DNA of 64,000 bases from JALYOC01 sp036675345 (GTDB lineage: Bacteria; Myxococcota; Myxococcia; Myxococcales; Myxococcaceae). The translations under genes and the position numbers were made by a program. Positions within the stretch are counted from its first letter, which is position 1. Every line of letters begins with the position of its first letter. The stretch spans positions 186,001 through 250,000 of the forward strand of contig JAKFFE010000026.1 in assembly GCA_036675345.1 (NCBI GenBank), in the 5' to 3' direction. The notes below the pieces were generated by a model. The model had not been told where the DNA came from. It saw only the letters and a program-made list of their open reading frames with translations, and ran no database searches. Below, one piece after another: positions 41,395-49,671 of the stretch.

Positions 41395-41476
41395 CCGCGC
41401 ACCCTATACCGCTCCGGGGCCCGAAGCGGCCTCAGCTCACGGCGAGTGGCGAAGGCCGTCGCGCGCCCTTGGCCCC

Positions 41477-42223
41477 TTACCGAGCCAAGGTGCTGCGCAG
41501 TCCGCGCACCTCCGCCAGCAGCTCCTGAGCCGCGGCCACCGCCTCGTTCCCACTCTCCGCAGGCACGGCGGACCCCACCGGATCATCGGTGTCCCCCAGG
41601 CCGGCATCGCGGAACCTGCGCACCCGCTCCCGGACCAGGTCCCGGATCTCCGCCGCGTTGGCCACCCCGCGAAAGCGGGCCTCGTGGGGGCTCTCGGTTC
41701 CCGGCTGCTCCCCCGGGCGGGGGCCCGCCCCACCTCCGGCGGACTGGACCTTCACGTCCGCCAGCCCCAGCAGTCGCTGCAGCGGTCCCTGCTCCACGCT
41801 CAATTGCTGGATGTTGGCGAAGGTCATCGTCTTCTCCCGCACCGAGGCGATCCCCTCCCGCACCCGCAGGCTGCGGTCGGTGACCAGGTACCAGCGCATC
41901 CGGTAGTCCAGGCGCAGCGCCGCGTAGGTGAACGGCAGCTGGATCAGGAACAGCCCCCAGGCCACCGGCTCCGCCACCCGGGCGAGCTGCCCGATCAGCT
42001 CTCCCTGCTTGAGCTGCGGCACCACCAGGGTGATGAACACCAGCCCGCCGATCAGACCTGCCAGCGCCGCCAGCTGCTTCAGCGCCCACACCGCCTGGCG
42101 GTAGCGGAAGTAGTTGGGGGCGGCCCGGAAGACCTGCAGCGACCCCGCGTCCCCGGCAGGGGGATTCGGCTCGGGGGGGACGCGCAGCCAGCGCACCACC
42201 AGCGGCTCGAAGGACTCAAGCAT
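41477..42223 (-). CDS. PH-domain (YdbS-like, bPH_2) membrane protein
   Basis: 248 residues. Two hydrophobic segments (LAALAGLIGGLVFITLVVP and PVAWGLFLIQLPFTYAAL) precede a bacterial PH domain: RMRWYLVTDRSLRVREGIAS, REKTMTFANIQQLSVEQGPL, QRLLGLADVKVQSAGGG. The C-terminal 80 residues are a disordered, charged tail ending in a helix. ATG 42223 has GGGAGG eight bases upstream and is preferred to GTG 42247. It overlaps the end of the partner PH gene by eight bases, so the two are translated together, as in ydbS-ydbT pairs. Function is unknown. Confidence 0.83.
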   Translation of the reverse strand: MLESFEPLVVRWLRVPPEPNPPAGDAGSLQVFRAAPNYFRYRQAVWALKQLAALAGLIGGLVFITLVVPQLKQGELIGQLARVAEPVAWGLFLIQLPFTYAALRLDYRMRWYLVTDRSLRVREGIASVREKTMTFANIQQLSVEQGPLQRLLGLADVKVQSAGGGAGPRPGEQPGTESPHEARFRGVANAAEIRDLVRERVRRFRDAGLGDTDDPVGSAVPAESGNEAVAAAQELLAEVRGLRSTLAR

Positions 42224-42761
42224 CGCTCCGACCTCCCAGCTGGGCACGCAGGGCCCGGACCTCGGCGGCCACCTCCTTCAAGGTGGCGGTCAACGCATCG
42301 GACGACTCCCGCGCCGGCGAGGGGTCGTCCCGGACTCCCCGCATCCGGGCATAGAGGAAGTCGCGCATCCCTTCGAAGAAGGTCAGCCCTTCGATCTCCA
42401 CCTCCGCCTGGGCGCTGCCGGCGGCGGTCTGCAGCTGGACCTTGGCCAGCCCCAGGTAGCGTTCGACCAGGTTGCTGGTCAGGTGGATGTCCTGGATCCG
42501 CGCGTAGGTCAGCGACACCTCGCGGCGGAACAGGATCCCCCAGCGCATGGTCAGCCCCTCCTCCGCCACCTGGTAGCGCAGGGTGTGGTACCGGAAGTAG
42601 CGCATCACCATCAGGATCGGGAACGCCGGCCCGGCCAGGAACGAGGAGAGCAGGTAGTAGGTGAGCAGCTTCGGATCCGGCCGCAGGGTGACCGGCAGCG
42701 TCCGCAGCTGCAGAGGGGCCAGGCGCGCGGGGGGCGAGGGAGAATGGGACGCCAGGGACAT
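42216..42761 (-). CDS. PH-domain (bPH_2) membrane protein, partner
   Basis: 181 residues. A single hydrophobic hairpin (LLTYYLLSSFLAGPAFPILM, VMRYF) precedes the PH domain HTLRYQVAEEGLTMRWGILF, RREVSLTYARIQDIHLTSNL, VERYLGLAKVQLQTAAGSAQ. A C-terminal helix (ATLKEVAAEVRALRAQLGG) resembles the tail of its partner. It is first of the two-gene operon, and ATG 42761 has GAGG five bases upstream. Both proteins are probably in one inner-membrane complex. Confidence 0.83.
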   Translation of the reverse strand: MSLASHSPSPPARLAPLQLRTLPVTLRPDPKLLTYYLLSSFLAGPAFPILMVMRYFRYHTLRYQVAEEGLTMRWGILFRREVSLTYARIQDIHLTSNLVERYLGLAKVQLQTAAGSAQAEVEIEGLTFFEGMRDFLYARMRGVRDDPSPARESSDALTATLKEVAAEVRALRAQLGGRSDA

Positions 42762-42905
42762 GGAGGCCTCGGGGTTCACAACGGAGGAGAAGGGCCGGCA
42801 GCCGGACTGACAAGCCTGCCTTTCCGTTGGGACTATCGCCGATGAGGGTCCCGCCCGCTTTTCCCGCTTGGCGCCCCTCCCCCCGCCCCGTAAGACCCCC
42901 CGGCG

Positions 42906-43772
42906 ATGCCGACCACCTTGCACGATCATCTCGCCGGGAAGCGGTTTGGCCTGGTCCTCTCCGCCGGCTTCTTCGGCTTTTACGGCCACGCCGGCTTCCT
43001 CAAGGGGCTGCGCAACGCCGGGCTGGTGCCCAGCGCCTACGCCGGGACCTCCGCGGGCGGGATGGTGGCCGCCTACGCCGCCGCCGGCGCCTCCACCCAG
43101 GCGATCGAAGAGCTGGTGCTGCGTCAGACCCGGCAGAACTTCTGGGATCCGGATCCGGTGGGCGCGCTGGTGGACGTGGTCCGCGGCGGCGCCGGGTTCA
43201 CCGGCCTGCTCAAGGGCAACCGCTTCCGGTCGCTGCTGGCGGACACCCTGCCGGTGCAGACCTTCGAGCAATGCCCGCACCCGCTGCTGATGGTGGCCAC
43301 CAACCTCAGCGACGGCACCAGCCACCTCTTCGACAAGGGCGAATTGGTCCCGCGGATCCACGCCACCTGCGCCTACCCGGGGCTGTTCCGGGCGGTGAAG
43401 CTGGACGGAAAGCTGTTCTGGGACGGGGGGCTGGTGGACAAGGCCCCGGTGCAGGCGATGGCCGAGGCCCCCTGGGCCAAGGACCTGGACGCGATCCTGG
43501 TCCACTACCTGCCGTCCCGGACCCGGGGGGTGATGAGCGGACCGTTCGCCTACGCCCAGGGGATGTCCGCCGCCATGGCCGCGGTCCGCCGCGAACACTT
43601 CCGCCTGCAGCTGGCAGTGATGGAGGCCCGGAAGCTGCCGGTGCACGTGGTGGTCTCCACCCTCCCCCCGGTCTCCCCCACCGCCATGGAGCGCGGCTAC
43701 GATGCGCTGGATCAGGCCCGCTCCAGCATCGAGCGCGCGCTGGCCCGCCCGCCGGTCCCGTTCGAGGTTTGA
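42906..43772 (+). CDS. Patatin-like phospholipase
   Basis: 288 residues of the patatin fold. The oxyanion-type start FGLVLSAGFFGFYGHAGFLK shows SAGFFGFYGHAG rather than the textbook GGGxxG. The nucleophile elbow is AYAGTSAGGMVAAYAAAG (GxSxG) and the dyad Asp is in LFWDGGLVDKAPV (DGG). It should hydrolyse acyl esters of phospholipids or neutral lipids in the cytosol or at the membrane; there is no signal peptide. A Ser/Thr kinase gene starts one base after its stop, implying linked regulation. Confidence 0.87.
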   Translation: MPTTLHDHLAGKRFGLVLSAGFFGFYGHAGFLKGLRNAGLVPSAYAGTSAGGMVAAYAAAGASTQAIEELVLRQTRQNFWDPDPVGALVDVVRGGAGFTGLLKGNRFRSLLADTLPVQTFEQCPHPLLMVATNLSDGTSHLFDKGELVPRIHATCAYPGLFRAVKLDGKLFWDGGLVDKAPVQAMAEAPWAKDLDAILVHYLPSRTRGVMSGPFAYAQGMSAAMAAVRREHFRLQLAVMEARKLPVHVVVSTLPPVSPTAMERGYDALDQARSSIERALARPPVPFEV

Positions 43773-43773
43773 G

Positions 43774-44766
43774 ATGAGCGAAGAGACCTCCCGCTTCCGG
43801 AAGATTGGCCGCTACGAGATCCTGGCCGGGCTGACCACCGGCGGCACCTCCGAGCTGTACCTGGCCTACACCCGGGGCCCGGGCGGCTTCCGCAAGTACC
43901 TGTGCCTCAAGAAGCTGCTCCCGGACGTGCAGCGCGAGCTGGGCTTTGTCCGGATGTTCCTGGACGAGGCGCGGATCACCGCGCTGTTGGCCCACCCGGG
44001 GATCGCCCAGGTGTTCGATCTGGGCGAGGACAACAGCGAGCTGTTCCTGGTGATGGAGTACGTCTCCGGTCAGGACCTCTCCAAGATCCAGCACGCCTGC
44101 AAGAAGGCCAACGTCCCGGTGCCGCTGGGGCTGGCCTGCAAGGCGATCCGCGACGCCTGCAACGCGCTCCACTACGCGCACCACTTCACCGACCCGTCCG
44201 GGATCGCCTCGCCGATCATCCACCGCGACATGTCGATCAAGAACGTGATGGTCACCTACGACGGCACGGTGAAGGTGATCGACTTCGGGTTCGCGCTGGC
44301 CCGCGGCCGGCTGGAGAACACCCACACCGGGACCATCAAGGGCACCGCCCGCTTCCTCTCCCCGGAGACGATCCAGGGGATGAAGCCGGACGCGCGCAGC
44401 GACCTGTTCTCCACCGGGGTGGTGCTCTACGAGCTGCTCACCGGGCAGCGCGCCTTCCAGGGCGGCACCAGCGCGGAGATCATGGAGGCGGTGATGCAGG
44501 GGAAGCTGGCCCCCCCGCATCTGCTCAACCCGGAGGTCCCGCTCTCACTCTCCGAGGTGGTGATGAAGTGCGTGGCCCACGACCGGGAGGACCGCTTCCG
44601 CAACGGGGCCTCCATGGCCCGGGCCATCGAGCTGGCGATGGGCAGCACCCTGTGGGACGAGGCCCAGACCGGCGCCTACATGCAGGAGCTGTTCAAGGAG
44701 AAGCTGCACCAGTCCCGGGCCCAATTTGAACCCCGGCAGAAGCACCGCGAGGGCAGCTCCGCCTAA
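43774..44766 (+). CDS. Ser/Thr protein kinase (Hanks type)
   Basis: 330 residues, no membrane segment. Kinase motifs: glycine loop GLTTGGTSELYLAYTRG, VAIK-equivalent YLCLKKLLPD, Glu of helix C in FLDEARITALLAHP, catalytic loop IIHRDMSIKNVMVTYDG, VIDFGFALARG (DFG) and LSPETIQGMKPDARSDLFST. HRD is followed by MSIKN rather than LKPEN, close to the HRDxSPxN of many myxobacterial kinases. It starts one base after the patatin gene. A cytosolic kinase co-translated with a lipase may control it; that is inference. Confidence 0.92.
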   Translation: MSEETSRFRKIGRYEILAGLTTGGTSELYLAYTRGPGGFRKYLCLKKLLPDVQRELGFVRMFLDEARITALLAHPGIAQVFDLGEDNSELFLVMEYVSGQDLSKIQHACKKANVPVPLGLACKAIRDACNALHYAHHFTDPSGIASPIIHRDMSIKNVMVTYDGTVKVIDFGFALARGRLENTHTGTIKGTARFLSPETIQGMKPDARSDLFSTGVVLYELLTGQRAFQGGTSAEIMEAVMQGKLAPPHLLNPEVPLSLSEVVMKCVAHDREDRFRNGASMARAIELAMGSTLWDEAQTGAYMQELFKEKLHQSRAQFEPRQKHREGSSA

Positions 44767-45209
44767 CCGTTGCCGTAGCGCCGGTGGTCCACCATCAGGC
44801 ACCGGTCCTGGATCACCTTGATCCCCGCCTCCGCCAGTTTCTTGGCCGCCGCGTCGTTGCGGATCCCCAGCTGGAACCACACGTACTTCGGCTTCTTGGC
44901 CAGCAGATCCTCGAGGTGGCCGTCGATGTCCTGGGGGCGGCGGAACACGTCCACCATGTCCACCTCGCCGGGGATCTCCGTCAGCTTCCGGTACACCGGC
45001 TGGCCGAGGATGGTCTTCACCTCCGGGTAGTAGACCGGGACCGGCACCACCTCCACCCCGGCCTTGCTCAGGTAGTCCGCCACGTAGAAGGCCGGCTGGC
45101 CGGACTGGGCCTCGGTCTTGATCCCCAGCACCGCGATCCGCTTGCTGTCCCGGACCGCCTGGCGCACCCCGTCTGAGTCTTCGATCAGGTTCTCGGTGTA
45201 GTCGGCCAT
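44763..45209 (-). CDS. CoA-binding domain protein (YccU-like)
   Basis: 148 residues. A Rossmann-type CoA-binding domain: SKRIAVLGIKTEAQSGQPAF, YVADYLSKAGVEVVPVPVYY, DMVDVFRRPQDIDGHLEDLL, WFQLGIRNDAAAKKLAEAGI, VIQDRCLMVDHRRYG. The usual YccU wording (VGxS, VNP, DVFR, WxQxGI, DRCxxxEH) is kept, with VDH in place of xEH. Function is unknown in the family. ATG 45209 follows a GGAGGGG ribosome site. Its 3' end overlaps the kinase gene by four bases. Confidence 0.9.
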   Translation of the reverse strand: MADYTENLIEDSDGVRQAVRDSKRIAVLGIKTEAQSGQPAFYVADYLSKAGVEVVPVPVYYPEVKTILGQPVYRKLTEIPGEVDMVDVFRRPQDIDGHLEDLLAKKPKYVWFQLGIRNDAAAKKLAEAGIKVIQDRCLMVDHRRYGNG

Positions 45210-45285
45210 CGTCTTTCCCCTCCTCCAAGTCAAAGCGGCCCGGCACCGCCGGACCGCCTCGGGTTCGCGCTGAAGCATGGACGCG

Positions 45286-45606
45286 CTACGGGTGCCGCGT
45301 CATCCCATCCGGCGCGTTCTCCACCAGATCCCGCCCGATGTTCCGGCGGTCCCGACGTACCTCCTCGTCATCCTCCTGCGAGTTGTGCATCGCCATCCGG
45401 CGCGCGGCCTCGGCGAAGTCGCGCATCACGTCTTCCTTGGCGCGGTACTCGCGTCCGGGCAGCGACTTGAAGAGGTTGATCACCTCCACCGGCGCCCCGC
45501 CGTCCTCGGCGGCCCCGACCAGGGACTCCCGGGTCGCCGGGTAGGCCACCCCGTCCAGGTGCGTGCTCGGCGACAGCGCCGTGTCCTCTCCCCTTCCGAA
45601 TGCCAT
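45286..45606 (-). CDS. DUF2795-like small protein
   Basis: 106 residues. HLDGVAYPATRESLVGAAED followed by APVEVINLFKSLPGREYRAK and EDVMRDFAEAARRMA matches the DUF2795 helical pattern (LxGxxYPAxKxxLxxxA, LxxLPxRxYxSxxDV). The C-terminus (NSQEDDEEVRRDRRNIGRDL) is charged. ATG 45606 has GAGAGG upstream. It lies 76 bases upstream of the CoA-binding gene on the same strand. The family function is unknown. Confidence 0.82.
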   Translation of the reverse strand: MAFGRGEDTALSPSTHLDGVAYPATRESLVGAAEDGGAPVEVINLFKSLPGREYRAKEDVMRDFAEAARRMAMHNSQEDDEEVRRDRRNIGRDLVENAPDGMTRHP

Positions 45607-45756
45607 GGTGTTCCTCTCCTCGCCCGCCGTGGGCGCCTGGGGTTCGTCTGTCCTCAAGGTGCGGACGAAGCGCCGGGTCGGCACCGGGAGCGCCCGCCGG
45701 GCTGCCTGCTCCCCCGGGAAGCGCCCCACAGCGCCGTCCGGTAAGGTGCCGCCCGC

Positions 45757-47304
45757 ATGATTGCCCTGCTCGCCACCTTGCTCCTCTCCGCCACCCCGGA
45801 GCCCGCCAGCGTCTTTGACCTGCAGCCGTCCCAGTTCCTGGAACAGGCCCGTCAGGATGTCCGCGAGCTGCACCGGCACGCCTCCGGCCTCGCCCGGCTC
45901 AAGGGCGCGGTGGACCAGCTGGGCGGGCTGAAGAAGCGCGCCCAGACGCTGACCCTGACCCCGGATGAGAAGTCGAACCTGCTCTCCACCTGGGCGGCCC
46001 ACTACGACTACGTGCTCTCCGCGGAGGTGATCCGGCAGCGCTACTGGGACTACTGGAAGGTCCCGCCCACCGATCCGGTCAAGCACGGCTGGGGCTTTCT
46101 GCTCACCCACTCGGCGCTGACCCTGCAACTGGCCTACGGGCTGGCGTTCGCCGACGTGGCCACCGGGGAGAAGCAGCTGGAGACCCTGCTGGATGAGGGC
46201 TCCGCCGAGCACGGCCTGCAGTCCGGGACCTTCTCCCGTTTCAAGGAGCGGGTGGTCCACGTCTCCACCACCACCCAGCTGCTCACCGGCGATGCCTACG
46301 CCAAGCAGCTGCCCGGCACCTGGCGGACCGCCAAGCTGCTGGACGATCCGGACGCGGTCTCGCTGATCCAGCAGATGCGCCGGCACGCCAAGGCCGCGCG
46401 CACCCGGCTCTCCCGGCGGGGGCTGAAGCTGTTCGCCAAGGCGGCCCTGGATGGACTGGCGGACGGCGCGGCCCGGGCGATCTTCCCGGTGCAGCTGAAC
46501 GTGGCGGAGTGGATGGGGGACACCCGGGTGCACCGCCAGGGCAAGCCGCTGATCGGCCGGGAGCAGGCCCAGCGCCTGGCGGAGCGGATGGAGCCGGGGG
46601 ACATCCTGGTGGCGCGGCAGAACTGGTACCTCTCCAACATCGGGCTGCCCGGCTTCTGGCCACACGCGGAGCTGTTTTTGGGCCGGCCGGAGGTGCTGGG
46701 CGGCTACTTCGACAGCGACCCGGAGGTGCTCAGCTACGTGCGCGCGCAGAAGGAAGGGGTGTTGACCTTCTCCGAGCTGTTGGCCCGGCGCTTTCCGGCC
46801 AAGTGGACCGCGTACCAGGGCACCGACTTCTTGGACGATCCGGTGGTGGTGCTGGAGTCGATCAGCGAGGGGGTGTCCTTCACCGGGATCCGCCACGCGA
46901 TGATGACCGACTACCTGGGGGTGATGCGGCCCCGGCGTTCCCGCCTGGAGAAGGCCAAGGCGGTGTTGCGGGCCTTCTCCTACCAGGGCCGGCCTTACGA
47001 CTTCGACTTCGATTTCTTCTCCGACTCCAAGCTGGTTTGCACCGAGCTTGTGTACAAGAGCTACGCGCCCTCCAAGGATCTGACCGGGCTGACCTTCCCG
47101 CTGGTGAAGGTGGCGGGGCGGATGACCCTGCCGGCCAATGCCCTGGTCCGGCTGTTCGACGAAGAATACGGACGCGAGGATCGCCAGCTGGACTTCGTGG
47201 GTTTTCTGGATGGGCGGGAGAAGGACGGGACGGCAGTGGAGGCCGACGTGGACTCCTTCCGCCGCACGCATACGCGGGTGAAGTGGGACATCGCCCAGGA
47301 GTGA
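45757..47304 (+). CDS. YiiX/YebB-like permuted NlpC/P60 cysteine hydrolase, periplasmic
   Basis: 515 residues with a short signal peptide (MIALLATLLLSATPEPA). The N-terminal 270 residues are helical and unassigned. The C-terminal part has MEPGDILVARQNWYLSNIGL, PGFWPHAELFLG (catalytic His, typical PGDIxLxxxxxxxxxxIxxxxxSHAxxxxG) and SDSKLVCTELVYKSY (catalytic Cys), the circularly permuted papain-like order. It may cleave peptidoglycan-type amide or lipid ester bonds. It is followed eight bases later by a small gene and the SirB1-like gene, forming a three-gene unit. Confidence 0.83.
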   Translation: MIALLATLLLSATPEPASVFDLQPSQFLEQARQDVRELHRHASGLARLKGAVDQLGGLKKRAQTLTLTPDEKSNLLSTWAAHYDYVLSAEVIRQRYWDYWKVPPTDPVKHGWGFLLTHSALTLQLAYGLAFADVATGEKQLETLLDEGSAEHGLQSGTFSRFKERVVHVSTTTQLLTGDAYAKQLPGTWRTAKLLDDPDAVSLIQQMRRHAKAARTRLSRRGLKLFAKAALDGLADGAARAIFPVQLNVAEWMGDTRVHRQGKPLIGREQAQRLAERMEPGDILVARQNWYLSNIGLPGFWPHAELFLGRPEVLGGYFDSDPEVLSYVRAQKEGVLTFSELLARRFPAKWTAYQGTDFLDDPVVVLESISEGVSFTGIRHAMMTDYLGVMRPRRSRLEKAKAVLRAFSYQGRPYDFDFDFFSDSKLVCTELVYKSYAPSKDLTGLTFPLVKVAGRMTLPANALVRLFDEEYGREDRQLDFVGFLDGREKDGTAVEADVDSFRRTHTRVKWDIAQE

Positions 47305-47312
47305 GCAAGACC

Positions 47313-47615
47313 ATGAGTAACGAGACCCTGTCCGCGGAGAATGCCGCCACCGCGCTGGAGATCACCGACGCCCTGCTGGCGAAGATGATCGATCAGCAGC
47401 GGGAGAAGGTGCTGCGACAGGCGCGCCAGGCGGTGCCGCACATCAGCTCCGAGGACGTGATGAACCCCAACGACTACCCGGAGCTCAAGGCGCACCCCAC
47501 CTTCGACTACGAGGACGGGATCCTGGCCGGGCTGATCTCCGCTCAGGTGGCGATCCGCGCCGAGCTGCGCCGGTTGATCCTCCCCTCCACCCCGCCGCCG
47601 CTCTCCTTCCTGTGA
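47313..47615 (+). CDS. Small hypothetical protein in the YiiX-like operon
   Basis: 100 residues, mostly helical: ATALEITDALLAKMIDQQRE, KVLRQARQAVPHISSEDVMN, ILAGLISAQVAIRAELRRL, ending PPPLSFL. No motif is recognised. ATG 47313 is preceded by AGGAG 11 bases upstream; an in-frame GTG at 47301 is an alternative. Its stop overlaps the next start (GTGA), so it is translated with its neighbours. Confidence 0.75.
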   Translation: MSNETLSAENAATALEITDALLAKMIDQQREKVLRQARQAVPHISSEDVMNPNDYPELKAHPTFDYEDGILAGLISAQVAIRAELRRLILPSTPPPLSFL

Positions 47616-48442
47616 GCCAGACGGATCGCCCCCGACGGCTGCTGCAGGAGGCCCTGGCCGGAGAGCCGCCCCGGCTGGACCGGGTAGCGCTGGCGATCGC
47701 CGCGCTGGGTGATCCGGAGGTGGACCCCCAGCGGCTGCTGGCCACGCTGGACGAACTGGGGGACCGGGTCCGGCGACGTCAGCCGGACGGCAGCGTCCGG
47801 GAGCGGCTGGAGGCGCTGCGAGAGGTGCTGGGCGCGGAGGAGGGCTTCCGGGGCGACGCGGAGGAGTACTTCGCTCCGGAGAACAGCTTCCTGGACCGGG
47901 TGCTGGAGCGGAAGCGCGGGCTGCCGATCACCCTCTCCTTGCTCTACGTGGAGGTGGGCCTGCGCGCCGGCCTGCCGATGTTCGGGATCCCCTTCCCCGC
48001 CCACTTCCTGGCCGGGGCCCAGCTGGAGGACGGCCAGCGGGTGGGGATCGACGCCTTCGCCGGAGGCCGGGTGCTGGATGAGCAGGGCTGTCAGCAGCTG
48101 CTGGATCGGGTGACGCCGGGCGCGAAGTTCGCCCCCCAGCTGCTGGTCCCCGCCTCCGCCAAGGCGATCGCCTGGCGGATGCTCAACAACCTCAAGCGGA
48201 TCTACGCGGAGCGCGACGAGGTGGAGCGCGGGCTGGCTGTGCTGGAGCTGATGCTGACGGTGGAGCCGGATCACCCCGGCGAGCTGCGCGCGCGGGCGAT
48301 GCTGTACCAGAAGCTGGGCGCGTTTCGCGCCGCGCTGGCGGACGTGGAGAAGGTGCTGGCGCTGTCCGCCCAGGCCCCGGACCGGGTCCAGCTGGAGCGG
48401 CTGCGGCGGGTGCTGATCGATCGGGTGCAGCTGCTGAACTGA
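47612..48442 (+). CDS. SirB1-like transglutaminase-fold protein with TPR end
   Basis: 276 residues starting at GTG in a GTGA overlap. The core YFAPENSFLDRVLERKRGLP followed by ITLSLLYVEVGLRAGLPMFG and IPFPAHFLAGAQLEDGQRVG matches the SirB1_N/transglutaminase-like family (NSxLxxVLxxRxGxPISLxxLY, GVxxPGHFL). The catalytic Cys of true transglutaminases is not obvious, as usual for SirB1. Residues 185-270 are TPR-like (MLNNLKRIYAERDEVERGLA, LELMLTVEPDHPGELRARAM). The family function is unknown. Confidence 0.88.
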   Translation: MSQTDRPRRLLQEALAGEPPRLDRVALAIAALGDPEVDPQRLLATLDELGDRVRRRQPDGSVRERLEALREVLGAEEGFRGDAEEYFAPENSFLDRVLERKRGLPITLSLLYVEVGLRAGLPMFGIPFPAHFLAGAQLEDGQRVGIDAFAGGRVLDEQGCQQLLDRVTPGAKFAPQLLVPASAKAIAWRMLNNLKRIYAERDEVERGLAVLELMLTVEPDHPGELRARAMLYQKLGAFRAALADVEKVLALSAQAPDRVQLERLRRVLIDRVQLLN

Positions 48443-48477
48443 AAAAGGCGGAAGGCCCGGGTGACAGGCCTCCCGCC
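48442..48477 (-). terminator. Rho-independent terminator for the acidic-repeat lipoprotein gene
   Basis: On the minus strand GGCGGGAGGCC and GGCCTTCCGCC pair (one internal mismatch) around a TGTCACCCG loop, followed by TTTTT. It lies 23 bases beyond the stop of the lipoprotein gene and just after the convergent SirB1-like gene. Confidence 0.85.
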
Positions 48478-48500
48478 CCGACTTTCAGTGCCCACGCGGG

Positions 48501-48902
48501 CTACTGCTGGGAAGCGTCGTCGTTGTTCTCGATCGGCCCCTCGTTGTCGTTGAGCACGCCCGGGTTCTCACCGACCTGGTCCTCGTTCTCCTCCAGCGGA
48601 CCCTCACCGTCGTTGAGCACGCCCTCCTGGTCGCCGATCATCGCGTCATCATCGGAGCGCTCCTCGATCGGACCTTCCCCGTCGTTCCACACGCCCTCGT
48701 TCTCACCGATCTTGCCGTCGCGGCGCTCCTCGATGGGACCCTCCCCGTCGTTGATCACGCCCTCGTTCTGCCCCACGCCCTCCTCGCCGGCGCCGCCGAT
48801 GCCGGGACGCTCGTCCTCCACCCGGGCCTCCTTGCTGCAGGCCCCCAGCATCGCGGTCGCACCAACGATTCCAGCCACCATCCACTTGTTGAAGGTCTTC
48901 AT
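48501..48902 (-). CDS. Acidic lipoprotein with four tandem 20-residue repeats
   Basis: 133 residues. The signal and lipobox are MKTFNKWMVAGIVGATAMLG followed by AC. The rest is almost entirely four repeats (about residues 44-65, 66-89, 90-110 and 111-130) with consensus GxNxGVxNDGEGPIEExxD. The mature protein is extremely acidic and probably surface-exposed or periplasmic. The Asp/Asn/Glu/Gly spacing could chelate calcium, but it is not a canonical EF-hand or RTX motif. AGGAG lies ten bases before ATG 48902. I do not recognise the family. Confidence 0.85.
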   Translation of the reverse strand: MKTFNKWMVAGIVGATAMLGACSKEARVEDERPGIGGAGEEGVGQNEGVINDGEGPIEERRDGKIGENEGVWNDGEGPIEERSDDDAMIGDQEGVLNDGEGPLEENEDQVGENPGVLNDNEGPIENNDDASQQ

Positions 48903-49049
48903 GGGTCCGTTGCTCCTGATTTGGGGTTCATTCCGCCCTGCCCGAAGAAAGTAGGTCCCCGGTCCCGGACGTGAAGAGAGGCCCCGCTCGCCAGCCTGCT
49001 CTCCAGGCGGGCCTTGGGTTGACGGTGCCGCTGGGTTACGCAGCCAAGG

Positions 49050-49598
49050 GTGAGCTCCAAGCCCCCCGCCCCGTGGACGCGCATCCGCCAAGGACAGCCG
49101 CTGGACCTGACCATCCTCAAGGTCCGGGAGGACACGGTGGCCGACCCCCGGGACGGGGCGCACCACCCGCGGGTGATCATCGACGCCCCGGACTGGGTGA
49201 ACATCATCCCGATCACCCGCGAGGGCCGGGTGGTGCTGATCCGTCAGTTCCGCTTCGGGGTCTGGCAGCGCACCCTGGAGCTGCCCGGAGGGATCGTGGA
49301 CCCGGGAGAGGATCCGCAGACCGCCGCAATCCGCGAGCTGGAGGAGGAGACCGGCTACCGCCCCGGCCAGGTGATCCCCCTGGGCTGGGTGCATCCCAAT
49401 CCGGCGATCCAATCCAACCGCTGCCACTCCTACCTGGCGCTGGATTGTGACCAGGTCCACCAGGGCCAACCGGAGGCCACCGAGGACATCACCGTGGAGC
49501 TGAGGGACCGCGCCGAGATCCCCGGCCTGATCCTGGGCGGCGAGATCTCCCACGCCCTGGTGGTGACCGCCTTCTACCTCCAGGCGCACCGCCGCTGA
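49050..49598 (+). CDS. NUDIX hydrolase (ADP-ribose pyrophosphatase-like)
   Basis: 182 residues starting at GTG. The NUDIX box GGIVDPGEDPQTAAIRELEE followed by ETGY fits GX5EX7REUXEEXGU. The preceding VVLIRQFRFGVWQRTLELPG is typical of the ADP-ribose/sugar-nucleotide pyrophosphatase group, and PNPAIQSNRCHSYLALD is close to the substrate loop. The cytosolic reaction probably cleaves a nucleoside diphosphate linked to X. No operon partner. ATG is absent near the start; GTG 49050 begins SSKPPAPWTRIRQG, so the start is moderately sure. Confidence 0.93.
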   Translation: MSSKPPAPWTRIRQGQPLDLTILKVREDTVADPRDGAHHPRVIIDAPDWVNIIPITREGRVVLIRQFRFGVWQRTLELPGGIVDPGEDPQTAAIRELEEETGYRPGQVIPLGWVHPNPAIQSNRCHSYLALDCDQVHQGQPEATEDITVELRDRAEIPGLILGGEISHALVVTAFYLQAHRR

Positions 49599-49612
49599 CG
49601 CACCGTGACAAT

Positions 49613-49671
49613 AAAGGGGACAGGCTGCATTTTCGCCGCGGTGCGCCGAAAATGTAGCCTGTCCCCTTTTT
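49613..49671. repeat. Long inverted repeat of the RAYT/REP-like GGGGACAGGCT type
   Basis: AAAGGGGACAGGCTGCATTT (arm 49613-49635) is the near-perfect inverse of AAATGTAGCCTGTCCCCTTT (arm 49647-49669), with an 11-base GC-rich spacer. It lies between convergent genes, abutting the stop of the kynureninase-like gene, and its T-run would end transcription. I recall GGGGACAG/CTGTCCCC termini from repeats associated with REP-associated tyrosine transposases; no transposase is present, so this would be a non-autonomous copy. Confidence 0.75.

Noticed and set aside
45286..47271. Long minus-strand frame through the YiiX-like gene
   Set aside because: Only its 3' part (45286-45606) has real coding character, the DUF2795-like gene; the rest is antisense to a clear plus-strand gene.
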